From contig JALWKV010000202.1 of assembly GCA_027081275.1 (NCBI GenBank), positions 1 to 38,897 of the forward strand: a DNA stretch of 38,897 nucleotides, read 5' to 3'. The notes beneath the pieces are model-generated. The model was not told where the DNA came from. It did no database searches and was given only the letters and a program-made list of their open reading frames with translations. A program made the translations under genes and the position numbers. Source of the DNA: Gammaproteobacteria bacterium. Its GTDB lineage: Bacteria; Pseudomonadota; Gammaproteobacteria; UWMA-0217. Positions 1 through 9,146 of this stretch are shown piece after piece; the stretch's first letter is position 1; each line of letters starts with the position of its first letter.

Positions 1-907
1 CGGTCTCGGCCCTGCCGCTGCCGGCCAGCTCCAGCGCGGTGCCATGATCGACCGAGGTCCGCACGATCGGCAGCCCCAGCGTCACATTGACGGCGCGGCC
101 GAAACCGGCGTGCTTGAGCACCGGCAGGCCCTGATCGTGGTACATCGCCAGCACGGCGTCGGCCCCGTCCAGCAGACGCGGCGTGAAAGCCGTATCGGCG
201 GGAAGCGGGCCGATGATCTCCATGCCATGACGCCGCAGCGACTCCAGCACCGGTTCGATCACGTCGATCTCCTCGCGCCCGAGATGCCCGCCCTCGCCGG
301 CGTGGGGGTTGAGACCACAGACCAGCAGACGCGGCTCGTCGATGCGAAAACGGCTGCGCAGGTCGTGGTGAAGAATCGTCAGCACGGTGATCAAGCGCTC
401 GGCGGTGATGGCGTCGGCCACCTCGCGCAGCGGCAGGTGGGTCGTGACCAGCGCCACCCGCAGCGCATCGGCCATCAGCATCATGACGGGATACCCCTCG
501 CCGCAGAGTTCGGCCAGATACTCGGTATGGCCGGTAAACGGGATGCCGGCGTCGTTGATGACGCCCTTGTGCACCGGCGCCGTCACCAGCGCGGCGAAAC
601 GCCCTTCGCGACAGCCCGTCACCGCGCGCTCGATGGTTTCGAGCACATAGCGGGCATTGTCGGGATTGAGACGACCGGGGATGGCCGCCGCGGGCATCGA
701 CACCGGCAGCACCGTCAGCGCCCCGGCTTCGGGGTGGTCGGAGGTGACGATCCGCACCTCGATGCCGAGCTGGGCCGCGCGCTTCTCCAGCAGTCTCGGG
801 TCGGCGATGACCACGACATCGTCCAGCGCGCCACCGGCGGCCAGCTGAACCACCAGATCGGGACCGATGCCGGCCGGCTCGCCCGGGGTCAGCGCAATCG
901 GCGTCAA
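1..907 (-). CDS. pdxA: 4-hydroxythreonine-4-phosphate dehydrogenase, 3' end cut by window edge
   Basis: PdxA oxidises 4-phosphohydroxy-L-threonine with NAD in the DXP-dependent route to pyridoxal phosphate. About 302 codons are visible. The N-terminal motif [11 protein letters not shown], the segment [13 protein letters not shown], the metal-ligand contexts GHTEY, HHDLR and MYHDQG, and the late motif [13 protein letters not shown] are all in E. coli order. By comparison with the usual ~330 residues, only about 25-30 C-terminal residues lie beyond position 1. I see no ATG near the conserved start. The best start is TTG at 907, with a GAGG about 7 nt upstream, and it overlaps the surA stop as TTGA. 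This implies translational coupling to surA. surA-pdxA adjacency is standard in gammaproteobacteria, where ksgA usually follows. Confidence 0.94.
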   Translation of the reverse strand, partial: MTPIALTPGEPAGIGPDLVVQLAAGGALDDVVVIADPRLLEKRAAQLGIEVRIVTSDHPEAGALTVLPVSMPAAAIPGRLNPDNARYVLETIERAVTGCREGRFAALVTAPVHKGVINDAGIPFTGHTEYLAELCGEGYPVMMLMADALRVALVTTHLPLREVADAITAERLITVLTILHHDLRSRFRIDEPRLLVCGLNPHAGEGGHLGREEIDVIEPVLESLRRHGMEIIGPLPADTAFTPRLLDGADAVLAMYHDQGLPVLKHAGFGRAVNVTLGLPIVRTSVDHGTALELAGSGRAET

Positions 908-2226
908 CTGCCCGCCTCTTCTTTCTCTTGCAGCTCCGGCAGGCGGTATTCGACGAACGATTCATTGCGCAGCCGCCGCAACCACAGCTCCAGCGCCTCA
1001 TCCTGCTTTTGCTTGATGAGAAAGGCGCGGGCGCGCTGCCGCAGCACATCCTTGTCGATCGGCGCGACGCTGCGCTCCTCGAGCTGGACGATATGCCAGC
1101 CGAATTTCGACTTGAACGGCTTGCTGATCTCGCCGGGCTTGAGCATCGCCAGCGCCTTTTCGAAGGCCGGCACGTAGCTGCCGGGAATGGCCCAGCCCAG
1201 CTCGCCGCCCTGTTTCGCGCTGCCCTCGTCGTCGGAATACTGCTTCGCCAGCCTGCCGAAATCCTCGCCTTGCAGAATCCGCGCCCGCAGCGTCTCCAGC
1301 ATCTGCTTCGCCTTGCCGTCGCTCGTCACGTCATCCGTCTTGATGAGGATATGGCGGGCGCGATTCTGCTCCACCGACGGCGTGTCGGCATCGCCCTCGA
1401 TCTTCTCCACCTTGATGATGTGATAGCCGCTGGGACTCTGGATGACGGGGCTGACCTCTCCCTCTTTCATTTTGCGCACGGTGTCGGCGAACAGCGTCGG
1501 CAGCTCGTCGCCGGCGCGCCAGCCCAGATCGCCCCCCTTGAGCGCGTTGGCGCCGCTGGAGAAGGAGGCCGCCAGCCGCGCGAAATCGCCGCCCTCGAGC
1601 GCTCGACGGCGCAGTTTCTCCGCCTTCTCCCGCGCCTTTTCCAGCTGCGCCGCGGAGGCCGCCTCGGGCACGGCGATGAGGATATGCCGCAGACGGTAGC
1701 GCTTGTTGGCGCCCTGGCGGGACTGGTTGGTGGCCAGCAGATCGTCGATCTCGCGGTCGGAGACGTTGACCTGCGCCCCGCGAATGCGCTGCTGCAACTG
1801 CGAGATCATCAGCTCGCGGCGGATCCTTTCGCGAAAGCTGTCGAAGTCCAGCCCCTCCTTGCTCAGCGCCTGGCGAAAGCGCGGCAGCGTCATCCGGTTC
1901 TCGGCGGCGATGCGGCGCACGGCCTCGTCGACCTGGCTGTCGTCGACCTTGATGCCCATGCTGCGGGCGCGCTGCACCTCCAGGCTTTCCAGGATCATCT
2001 TGTCCAGCACCTGCTTGAGCAGCAACCTGCGCTCCGGCGCCTTGCCGCCGGCGGCGTCCAGCTCGCCGGCGATGATCTTCATCTGCATCTCCAGCTCGCT
2101 GCGGGGGATCACGTCCTGCCCCGCCACCGCGACCACTTCGTCGACCCACTGCACCGCCTGCGCCACCGGGGCGAGCCAGGTCAGCAGCAACAGCCACGCC
2201 AGCGCGGCGCCAATCCTATTCGTCAT
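904..2226 (-). CDS. surA: Periplasmic chaperone / peptidyl-prolyl isomerase SurA
   Basis: SurA escorts unfolded outer-membrane proteins, including LptD, through the periplasm to the Bam complex. The 440-aa product starts with a signal peptide (hydrophobic residues ~8-22, cleavage after AQA). A SurA N-terminal domain follows, then two parvulin repeats at ~173-275 and ~287-388, each with the RHILI start and GGDLGW or GGELGW signature, and a C-terminal helix. Length matches the family (E. coli 428 aa). The start at 2226 overlaps the end of lptD by 11 bp and the stop overlaps the pdxA start. So lptD-surA-pdxA reads as one transcript in which the chaperone is made together with its client. Confidence 0.96.
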   Translation of the reverse strand: MTNRIGAALAWLLLLTWLAPVAQAVQWVDEVVAVAGQDVIPRSELEMQMKIIAGELDAAGGKAPERRLLLKQVLDKMILESLEVQRARSMGIKVDDSQVDEAVRRIAAENRMTLPRFRQALSKEGLDFDSFRERIRRELMISQLQQRIRGAQVNVSDREIDDLLATNQSRQGANKRYRLRHILIAVPEAASAAQLEKAREKAEKLRRRALEGGDFARLAASFSSGANALKGGDLGWRAGDELPTLFADTVRKMKEGEVSPVIQSPSGYHIIKVEKIEGDADTPSVEQNRARHILIKTDDVTSDGKAKQMLETLRARILQGEDFGRLAKQYSDDEGSAKQGGELGWAIPGSYVPAFEKALAMLKPGEISKPFKSKFGWHIVQLEERSVAPIDKDVLRQRARAFLIKQKQDEALELWLRRLRNESFVEYRLPELQEKEEAGS

Positions 2227-4435
2227 TGATCTGATATCCCGAAATACTCTGCTCGATTAACGTGCTGCCGGCTCCGAAGGAAGCAAGTCCCTTGAGAATC
2301 AGTTGCACATAGAAGCCGTTATTATATTCCTCCTGCTCATCGAGGATATAACGGCGTGAAACCAGCCGCGCCTTCCAGCAGCAGCTCTCGTACTCCAGCC
2401 CGGCGATCACCTCCAGATCGAGATCGCGCGTGTGGGAGTAGAGCCAGCGGCCGAGAAAACGCCAGTTGCGGTTGAGCGGCCAGGCCCACGACAGCGCCGT
2501 CTGGTTGACGTCGTCGCCGCGGCGGAAGCGGTGCTCGATATTGGCGACGCGGTTGGCGCCGCCACGATAGCCCACATTGACCGTCGCCACCTCTGCCTTG
2601 TCCAGTTGACTGTCGCTGACCAGGTGGCCGCCCAGCACCCACTTCTCCCACGGCGTGGCCGTGATCTCGGCCAGATAGTTGGAGCGCGAATCGTCGTTCG
2701 CCTCGCTGCCCGGCAGCGTCACCCTGCGGTCCTCGAAATAGTGGATCTGCCCCAGGCTGGCGCGCACCATCTCGCGGCCGCTGGCGTCGTCGAACAGCCG
2801 GCTGGTCAGCGCCGTCGTCAACTGGTTGGCGTCACCGATGCGATCGAGGCCGCTGAAGCGGTTCTCCCGAAACAGGCTGGAGAAGATGAACGCCGGTTCG
2901 TTGCTGTCGAAAACGGGGATGTCGTCCTGATCGCGATAGGGCACATAGAGATAGAACAGCCGCGGCTCCAGCGTCAGCGTGTTGTCGCCGGCGGTCTGCC
3001 GTTCGAGGATCAGGCCGCTGTCGATCGACGCCACCGGCAGCGCCCGCTTCAGGCTGCGCGCCGGCTCGCCATCGAAGGCGTCGATATCGTAGTAGCTGTA
3101 GTGCCAGGAAACCTTCGGCCGGAAGAAGGCGCCCGGCGTCGCCCACTGCCAGCGCAGCTCGGGAGCGATGTCGAAGCGCCGCCCCTCCACCGCGTGGCGA
3201 TGGGCAAAGCGGGTGATGTCGGTAGCAACGCTCAGTTGCAGACCGCCCAGACGCAGTGGCAGTTCGCCCTGGGCCGTCACCTGCGGCAGGCGCTTGTAGG
3301 GCCGTTCCGCCAGCGGAATGGTCGGATCGATGGTCTGATAGACCTGATTGCGGATGACGCCGCGCCAGTGGCGCGACTGATAGCGCAGATCGGCGTAACG
3401 CTCCAGATGGGTCAGACTGGTGCTGTCGAGGCCGCTGGCGAAGTCGGTCAGGTAGTTGTCATCGGAGACCACGCTCCCCTCGAGCTTCAGCATCCAGTGG
3501 CGCGTCAGCCGGCTTTCGTGATCGATGGCGTAGCGAAACCGCGTCTCGTCGTCGATGCGGTCGCGGCCGAGGTATTCGAGGCTCAGATTGCTGCGCGTGC
3601 GACGGCCGAGAAAACGGAACTCGTCCACCAGCATGACGCCGCGTCTCTCCATGAATTTCGGCGTGATCGTCATGTCATAGTTGGGCGCCATGTTCCAGTA
3701 GAACGGCAGCGACAGTTGTATCCCCGACGAGTCGGAGGAACCGACGACCGGATAGAGCAGACCACTACGACGCTGATCATCGATGGGAAAGCTGATCCAC
3801 GGCACGTAGACCAGCGGCACGCCAAGAAACCGCAGCGTGGCGTTGCGGGCCGTCCCCTGCCCCTTCTCCTGGTCGAGGTGGATCTTGCGCGCCTCGATCA
3901 CCCAGTCCGGGTCATCGACCTCGCAGGTGCTGTAGCTGGCGCGACGCAGCGTCAGCGCCGACTCGGTCGTCACCACCCGCGCCGCCTTGCCGAAGGCGTG
4001 GCGCTCCGGCAGCGCATATTCGACATCGCCGAACTCGCCGCGACGGTCGGCTTCGGAGAGTTCGGCCGAATCACTGCGTATCAGCAGCCCGTCGCTGCGC
4101 AGCTCGATATTGCCGTGGGCCTCGAAGCGCCGGGGCGTCTCCGACACACGCACGCGATCGGCGCGCAGCAGCCGCCCCTGCCCACGCAGCTCGACCGCGC
4201 CATCGAACAGCAGCGCATCGCCGCCGCTGCTGCTGAGCGACTCGGCGCTGACATGGATGCTCTGGTCATCGCCGGCCAGCGCCCTGTCGAAACCGGCGGC
4301 GATCCCGGCATCCACCGGTTCGCAGTAGGACCAGTCGGGCCCCGCCGCCACCGCCGCCGCAGGCGCGAGCAACGCCGCCCAGAACACTGGCCGACGCAGA
4401 AAAAGAAGGCATTGGACAAGAAAATTCAGTGACAT
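2216..4435 (-). CDS. lptD: LPS-assembly outer-membrane protein LptD
   Basis: LptD is the outer-membrane barrel that, with lipoprotein LptE, inserts lipopolysaccharide into the outer leaflet. From ATG 4435 the product is 739 aa. It has a signal peptide (residues ~1-31, ending AVAAG), an OstA/LptA-like beta-jellyroll (~45-190) and a long beta-barrel of alternating aromatic strands. The cysteines that form the inter-domain disulfides are present: one in SYCEP just after the signal peptide, one in STCEVDD, and the CC pair in ESCCW near the C-terminus. An in-frame extension to TTG 4489 exists, but it would put 18 polar residues ahead of the signal peptide, so I prefer 4435. It is the first gene of the lptD-surA-pdxA unit. 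Confidence 0.96.
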   Translation of the reverse strand: MSLNFLVQCLLFLRRPVFWAALLAPAAAVAAGPDWSYCEPVDAGIAAGFDRALAGDDQSIHVSAESLSSSGGDALLFDGAVELRGQGRLLRADRVRVSETPRRFEAHGNIELRSDGLLIRSDSAELSEADRRGEFGDVEYALPERHAFGKAARVVTTESALTLRRASYSTCEVDDPDWVIEARKIHLDQEKGQGTARNATLRFLGVPLVYVPWISFPIDDQRRSGLLYPVVGSSDSSGIQLSLPFYWNMAPNYDMTITPKFMERRGVMLVDEFRFLGRRTRSNLSLEYLGRDRIDDETRFRYAIDHESRLTRHWMLKLEGSVVSDDNYLTDFASGLDSTSLTHLERYADLRYQSRHWRGVIRNQVYQTIDPTIPLAERPYKRLPQVTAQGELPLRLGGLQLSVATDITRFAHRHAVEGRRFDIAPELRWQWATPGAFFRPKVSWHYSYYDIDAFDGEPARSLKRALPVASIDSGLILERQTAGDNTLTLEPRLFYLYVPYRDQDDIPVFDSNEPAFIFSSLFRENRFSGLDRIGDANQLTTALTSRLFDDASGREMVRASLGQIHYFEDRRVTLPGSEANDDSRSNYLAEITATPWEKWVLGGHLVSDSQLDKAEVATVNVGYRGGANRVANIEHRFRRGDDVNQTALSWAWPLNRNWRFLGRWLYSHTRDLDLEVIAGLEYESCCWKARLVSRRYILDEQEEYNNGFYVQLILKGLASFGAGSTLIEQSISGYQINDE

Positions 4436-4506
4436 GGGCGAGTCTGACAGTGGAGCCGATCTTATACGCGATGACTCCATGGCGAGCAAGAAAGGTAAAG
4501 GCTTAT

Positions 4507-4616
4507 CGTAGCCACTCAGCTCATTCGGAAATTCGCCTGCAACTGCTCAGATTGGCCCTGAAATACGTCAGTTCAAGGCAGAATCGCACCGCCATCCATG
4601 GCTCCTTGCGAAATAC
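4507..4616 (-). repeat. Family 1 palindromic repeat, copy A (partial, rearranged)
   Basis: Read on the minus strand, 4616-4525 matches the right-hand part of copy C (24546-24636). Shared stretches include GTATTTCGCAA, GAGCCATGGATGGCGGTGCG, ATTCTGCCTTGAACTG and ATTTCCGA. The left-hand part seen in copies B and C is missing from this orientation. Instead, positions 4507-4523 in plus orientation resemble the left end of copy B (CGTAGCCACTCAGCTCA against CGTGGCTACTCAGATCA, 14 of 17). The copy therefore looks like a rearranged or collapsed element near the lptD 5' end. Confidence 0.7.
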
Positions 4617-4677
4617 AGCGTTGGTTGGTTCAAGCGCAGCGGAACCGGCAGCAGTGTTGCCACGTAGTCGCGCCGTT

Positions 4678-4707
4678 GCCCGATCCGCTACGGCTTGATC
4701 GGGCCTA
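4678..4707 (-). repeat. REP-like palindrome with GTAG head
   Basis: On the minus strand a GTAG tetranucleotide is followed by an 8-bp perfect stem, GCCCGATC (4704-4697) with GATCGGGC (4685-4678), and an 11-nt loop containing CGTAGC. This is the layout of repetitive extragenic palindromes, and it resembles E. coli REP sequences, which end GGCCTAC on the opposite strand. Only one copy occurs in the window, so membership in a genomic family is inferred. Confidence 0.5.
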
Positions 4708-5003
4708 CTTCTTCTTGCGGCAACCCCGCGCAGCACAAGGATGCCCCCCCATAAACAACGACGATAAGCCGTTGTTTCCGTGAGATAAACGAAAATCACA
4801 CTTTTCGTTCTTCGCCCCCTGTCAATTCAGGGGTGAATTGTTCGGAGGTTCCCCAAAAAGCCTGTTGCAGAAACCTCTCGCACCATCTGTCTTGCCGTCC
4901 GGCATGACGACGCCCCCACCGCTTTCACTACCGACTCCATTGCCCTAACATCGGCCGACCATGATCACGACCAATCTCACTACCGTCCGACTCTGCTACT
5001 GAC

Positions 5004-6836
5004 ATGCGTGTCACCATCGACCTCAAAGACATCGGCATGGAGCAGGCGCTGTTCGGCTCCCGCCTGCTGGCGCTGATCGTCCTGGTGCTGTTGGCTACCG
5101 GCCTGCTGGTCTGGCGCATGATCGACCTGCAGGTGATCGACGGCAACCGCTACGAGGAACTGGCGCGCAACAATCGGGTGCGGATTTCCCCGTTGCCGCC
5201 GGCACGCGGCCTGATCTACGACCGCAACGGCATTCTGATCGCCGAGAACCTGCCCTCGTTCAGCCTCGAAATCACACCCAGACTGGCCGGCAACCTCGGC
5301 AACACCATCGAACGGCTGCGCCACATCCTCGACATCGGCGAGGAGGACATCCAGAAATTCCACAAACTGCGCCGCAGCCGCTCGGGACATGACCGCACGC
5401 CGCTGGTAGTCGGGCTGACCGAGGAACAGGTGGCGCGCTTCCACGTCAACCGGCGTGATTTCCCCGGTGTCGAGATCATTGCCCGCACCCGCCGCCACTA
5501 TCCCTACGGCGAGGTCTTCGCCCATGTGCTCGGTCGGGTGGGGCGGATCAACGCGCGCGACATGAAGCGGGTCGATACGCGCAACTATCGCGGCACGGCC
5601 CGGATCGGCAAAACCGGCATCGAGCGCTTCTACGAGGATGAACTGCATGGCGTTACCGGCTTTCGCAGTGACGAGGTAAACGCCCAGGGCAAGCTGGTGC
5701 GGGCGCTGTCGCAGCAACCACCGGAAAGCGGCAAGAGTCTGGTTCTCAGCATCGACCTCGGTCTGCAGCAGACGGCCATAGAAGCCATGGGCGACAACAG
5801 CGGCGCTATCGTTGCGATGGATCCGCGCAATGGCGAGATCCTCGCGCTGGTGAGCCTGCCGGACTTCGATCCCAACCCCTTCATCAACGGCATTTCGGCC
5901 CGCGATTTCGCCAGGCTGCGCGACAACGAACTGCGACCGCTGTTCAACCGCGCCGTGCAGGGCCAGTATCCGCCCGGTTCGACCATCAAGATGCTGACGG
6001 CGCTGGCGGGGCTGGAAGCGGGAACGATCGAGGCGCGGAAAAAGATATTCGCCGCCGGCTATTACCGACTCCCCAACGATTCGCGCAAGTACCGTGACTG
6101 GAACCGGAACGGCCACGGCTGGATCGACCTTGCCGACGCCATCGCACGTTCCTCCGATGTCTATTTCTACGACGTGGCCTATCGCACCGGCATCGATCGG
6201 CTGATGCCGATGTTCCGCCGCTTCGGCCTCGGCAGCCGCACCGGCATCGACCTGCCCGGCGAAACCTCGGGTCTGGTGCCGTCGCGGCAGTGGAAGAAGA
6301 AACGCTACAACAAGCACTGGTTTCCGGGCGAAACGCTGATTTCGGCCATCGGCCAGGGATACATGCTGGCGTCACCGCTGCAACTGGCGCAGATGACCGC
6401 CTGCATCGCCATGCGCGGCGACTGTCCGCAACCGCATCTGCTCAAGGCGCGCATTCCCGGCTCGGCGGTCACCGGACGCCTCGGCGGGAACCAGGTCAAG
6501 CTGAAGGATCCAGCGTACTGGGACATCATCATCGACGCGATGGAAAAGGTAATCACCGACCCGAAAGGCACCGGGCGGCGCATCGCCAAGGGGCTGAAAT
6601 GGCGCGTCGCCGGCAAGACCGGCACCTCGCAGGTATTCGGGCTCAAAGAGGGCCAGCGGTACGAAGCCGAGAAGTTGGCACGACATCTGCGCGACCATGC
6701 GCTGTTCGTCGCCTTCGCACCGACCGACGCGCCCCGTATCGCCATCGCGGTCGTGGTCGAGCATGGCGGTCATGGCGGCGTCACGGCGGCCCCGATCGGC
6801 CGCAAGATAATCGACGCCTGGCTGGAGAATCATTGA
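5004..6836 (+). CDS. mrdA: Penicillin-binding protein 2 (elongasome transpeptidase)
   Basis: PBP2 cross-links peptidoglycan during rod elongation, in complex with RodA. The 610-aa product has a short cytoplasmic tail and one membrane helix (~20-38). A PBP-dimer domain follows (~62-235, with PARGLIYDRNG), then the transpeptidase domain. Active-site motifs are intact: S326-T-I-K329, S383-S-D385 and K538-T-G540. Length is close to E. coli PBP2 (633 aa). The ATG at 5004 has a weak ribosome-binding site. A second in-frame ATG at 5037 is possible, but the longer N-terminus aligns better with E. coli. It heads the mrdA-rodA-mltB-rlpA-dacC-ybeD-lipB cluster, and the 158-bp gap to rodA is largely filled by a repeat. 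Confidence 0.96.
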   Translation: MRVTIDLKDIGMEQALFGSRLLALIVLVLLATGLLVWRMIDLQVIDGNRYEELARNNRVRISPLPPARGLIYDRNGILIAENLPSFSLEITPRLAGNLGNTIERLRHILDIGEEDIQKFHKLRRSRSGHDRTPLVVGLTEEQVARFHVNRRDFPGVEIIARTRRHYPYGEVFAHVLGRVGRINARDMKRVDTRNYRGTARIGKTGIERFYEDELHGVTGFRSDEVNAQGKLVRALSQQPPESGKSLVLSIDLGLQQTAIEAMGDNSGAIVAMDPRNGEILALVSLPDFDPNPFINGISARDFARLRDNELRPLFNRAVQGQYPPGSTIKMLTALAGLEAGTIEARKKIFAAGYYRLPNDSRKYRDWNRNGHGWIDLADAIARSSDVYFYDVAYRTGIDRLMPMFRRFGLGSRTGIDLPGETSGLVPSRQWKKKRYNKHWFPGETLISAIGQGYMLASPLQLAQMTACIAMRGDCPQPHLLKARIPGSAVTGRLGGNQVKLKDPAYWDIIIDAMEKVITDPKGTGRRIAKGLKWRVAGKTGTSQVFGLKEGQRYEAEKLARHLRDHALFVAFAPTDAPRIAIAVVVEHGGHGGVTAAPIGRKIIDAWLENH

Positions 6837-6837
6837 A

Positions 6838-6962
6838 CGTGGCTACTCAGATCACCCCTGAAATCCGCCATTTCTGCGTTCGAAAATGGTCATTTACATT
6901 TTTGTAAACTCACATTTTCTGCCTTGAACTGACGGCTTTCAGAGGCAATCTGAGCAGCCACG
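6838..6962 (+). repeat. Family 1 palindromic repeat, copy B (intact ends)
   Basis: This 125-bp element starts 2 bp after the mrdA stop. Its ends are 15-bp inverted repeats with one mismatch: CGTGGCTACTCAGAT (6838-6852) and ATCTGAGCAGCCACG (6948-6962). The symmetry continues inward imperfectly, for example CCTGAAATCCG against CGGCTTTCAGAGG. The centre holds a smaller hairpin, TTTACATTTTTGTAAA. A core of about 50 bp (6867-6917) is almost identical to 24479-24527 in copy C apart from a 2-nt indel. It is AT-richer than the flanking genes. Transcribed in either direction it would fold into a long hairpin. Confidence 0.8.
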
Positions 6963-6994
6963 GCAATATTTCTGAACAAACAGGGTAAATACCT

Positions 6995-8116
6995 TTGAAC
7001 ATGGATCTCGGTCACCGCGATCATCGGCTGCTGCCATCGCTGCTGCGACACATCAACCTCGACCCGGTGCTGCTGGGCGCGATCCTGATACTCGGCGTCA
7101 TCGGCCTGGCCGTGCTCTACAGCGCCTCGGGCGGCAATGTCGATATCGTCACCCGCCAGGCCATACGGCTGGTGCTGGCGCTGCTGGTGATGGTGGTGGT
7201 GGCGATGGCGCCGCCCCAGCTGCTCTACCAGTGGACGCCAGCCATCTATTTCTCGGTATTCGCGATGCTGGTGCTGGTGCCGCTGACCGGCAGCACCGGC
7301 AAGGGGGCGCAGCGCTGGCTCGACATCGGCATCGTCCGCTTCCAACCGGCGGAAATAATGAAGATCGCGATGCCGATGATGATCGCCTTCTACTTCGCCG
7401 AGCGTCGCCTGCGACCGCGCTTGCGCGAGCTGACCGTGGCGCTGGCGCTGGTGCTGGGCCCCGCCTTCTTCATCTTCATCCAGCCCGATCTCGGCACGGC
7501 GCTGCTGATCGCCACGGCCGGGCTGACGGTGATCTTTCTGGCCGGCATCCGCTGGCGCACGGTGATTCTCACGGCACTGGGCAGCGTCGCGGCGCTGCCG
7601 CTTTTGTGGCACTTCATGCACGACTACCAGCGTCGGCGGGTCGAGACCTTCCTCGATCCAGAGTCGGACCCGCTCGGCGCCGGCTATCACATCATCCAGT
7701 CGAAGATCGCACTGGGTTCCGGCGGCATCTACGGTCGCGGCTGGCAGAATGGCTCGCAGACGCAGCTGGACTTCCTGCCGGAGCAGACCACCGATTTCGT
7801 CTTCTCGGTCTTTGGCGAGGAATTCGGCCTGCTCGGCGTGCTGCTGCTGTTCGCTCTCTATCTGCTGATCGTGCTGCGCGGCTTCCTGATCGCCTGGCGC
7901 GCGCAGGACACCTATGCACGGCTGCTGGCGGCCAGCATCACGATGATTTTCTTCACCTATTTCTTCGTCAATGTCGGCATGGTCTCGGGACTGCTGCCGG
8001 TGGTGGGCGTGCCGCTTCCGCTGATCAGCTACGGCGGGTCATCGATGGTGACGATCATGGTGGGCTTCGGTATCCTCATGTCCATCAACAGCGAAAAAAG
8101 ACTTCTGTCGAAATGA
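6995..8116 (+). CDS. rodA: Rod shape-determining peptidoglycan glycosyltransferase RodA
   Basis: RodA is the SEDS-family glycosyltransferase that polymerises lipid II with PBP2 in the elongasome. The 373-aa product has about ten membrane helices. It carries SEDS signatures such as VLYSAS near the N-terminus, QPDLGTALL, LPEQTTDFVFS..GEEFG, and the C-terminal GLLPVVGVPLPLISYGGSS. The TTG at 6995 has AGGG at 9-nt spacing. ATG 7001, two codons in, is the alternative but sits 15 nt from that AGGG. The upstream gap is mostly repeat copy B, yet the order mrdA-rodA is retained. The stop overlaps the mltB start as ATGA. Confidence 0.96.
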   Translation: MNMDLGHRDHRLLPSLLRHINLDPVLLGAILILGVIGLAVLYSASGGNVDIVTRQAIRLVLALLVMVVVAMAPPQLLYQWTPAIYFSVFAMLVLVPLTGSTGKGAQRWLDIGIVRFQPAEIMKIAMPMMIAFYFAERRLRPRLRELTVALALVLGPAFFIFIQPDLGTALLIATAGLTVIFLAGIRWRTVILTALGSVAALPLLWHFMHDYQRRRVETFLDPESDPLGAGYHIIQSKIALGSGGIYGRGWQNGSQTQLDFLPEQTTDFVFSVFGEEFGLLGVLLLFALYLLIVLRGFLIAWRAQDTYARLLAASITMIFFTYFFVNVGMVSGLLPVVGVPLPLISYGGSSMVTIMVGFGILMSINSEKRLLSK

Positions 8117-9117
8117 TCTCCCGCCGGCTTCTGCAAGCCACCCTCATGCTCCTGCTCGTCTCCCAGGCCACCACCGCCGGCATCATCCAGCGCGGTGACT
8201 ACCTCCAGCGCGACGACGTGAAGGCCTTCATCGACAGGATGCAGCGCGAGCACGACCTGCCACGGGAGAAGCTGGAATCAATCCTCGCCCAGGCGACGCG
8301 GCAGCAGCGCGTGCTGGAGCTGATCTCTCGGCCCGCCGAGGGCAAGCCGTGGCGAGACTACCGGCCGATCTTCGTCAATGAAAAGCGCATCGCCGCCGGC
8401 GTCCGCTTCTGGGAGGAAAACGAGGATCTTCTGCAACGCGCCGAGATGCGCTACGGCGTCCCGCCCGAGATCATCACCGCCATCATCGGCGTCGAGACCT
8501 TCTACGGCACGCGCATGGGGCGTTTTCCGGTACTCGATTCGCTGGCGACACTGGGTTTCGACTATGCGCCGAGGGGCCGCTTCTTCCGCAAGGAGCTGGA
8601 ACAATTCATCCTCTTCACGCTGGAAGAAGACATGGACCCCTTTTCACTGCAGGGTTCCTACGCCGGCGCCATGGGGATGGGACAGTTCATGCCCAGCTCC
8701 TACCGCCAGTACGCCGTCGACTTCGACCACGACGGCCAGCGTGATCTGTTCGCCAACAACGCCGACGCCATCGGCAGCGTCGCCAACTACTTTGCCCGCC
8801 ACAAGTGGCGCCAGGGAGGCCGCATCGCCACCCGGGCGCGGGTCGAGGGCGGCAAGTACCGCAAGCTGAAGGCCAACGATCGCCACCCGCGCTACACGGT
8901 CGCGGCGCTGACAAAGGCCGGCGTGAAACCCGCGCGAAAGATCTCCGCCGGGGAGAAACTCAGCTTTCTCGCCCTCGACGGCCGCAAGGGCAAGGAGTTC
9001 TGGCTCGGCCACCACAATTTTTTTGTCATCACCCAGTATAACCATAGCGTAAAATACGCGCTGGCCGTCTACGAACTCAGCGAGGCCATCAAGGCGCGGC
9101 GAAACGCGACGCGGTGA
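8113..9117 (+). CDS. mltB: Lytic murein transglycosylase B
   Basis: MltB cleaves the glycan strand between MurNAc and GlcNAc, forming 1,6-anhydro ends that AmpG can later recycle. The 334-aa product has a signal peptide (~1-22). The catalytic glutamate is E128 in the motif AIIGVETFYG. The family motifs GSYAGAMGMGQFMPSSY and the EF-hand-like loop DFDHDGQRDL are present. Unlike E. coli MltB there is no lipobox cysteine, so it is predicted to be soluble in the periplasm, like the SltB-type enzymes of Pseudomonas. ATG 8113 overlaps the rodA stop by four bases, and the GTG at 9114 after it overlaps the mltB stop. Confidence 0.94.
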   Translation: MISRRLLQATLMLLLVSQATTAGIIQRGDYLQRDDVKAFIDRMQREHDLPREKLESILAQATRQQRVLELISRPAEGKPWRDYRPIFVNEKRIAAGVRFWEENEDLLQRAEMRYGVPPEIITAIIGVETFYGTRMGRFPVLDSLATLGFDYAPRGRFFRKELEQFILFTLEEDMDPFSLQGSYAGAMGMGQFMPSSYRQYAVDFDHDGQRDLFANNADAIGSVANYFARHKWRQGGRIATRARVEGGKYRKLKANDRHPRYTVAALTKAGVKPARKISAGEKLSFLALDGRKGKEFWLGHHNFFVITQYNHSVKYALAVYELSEAIKARRNATR

Positions 9118-9146
9118 GCAGCCAACCAACCCGGACAAGAGCAGAC

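Larger units (their letters stand above)
4436..5003. other. Divergent lptD/mrdA spacer with several palindromes, no gene
   Basis: This 568-bp spacer must hold both promoters, but I cannot assign a convincing -35/-10 pair. It contains a family 1 repeat fragment (4507-4616) and a REP-like palindrome (4678-4707). It also has a perfect 8-bp inverted repeat, AAACAACG (4753-4760) with CGTTGTTT (4770-4777), and a small hairpin CCCCTG/CAGGGG (4816-4833). None is followed by a clear T-tract. Short open frames here lack ribosome-binding sites and cross the repeats, so I do not call genes. Confidence 0.6.

Noticed and set aside
4436-4489. Upstream extension of lptD to TTG 4489
   Set aside because: It would place 18 polar residues before a normal signal peptide, and no ribosome-binding site supports it.
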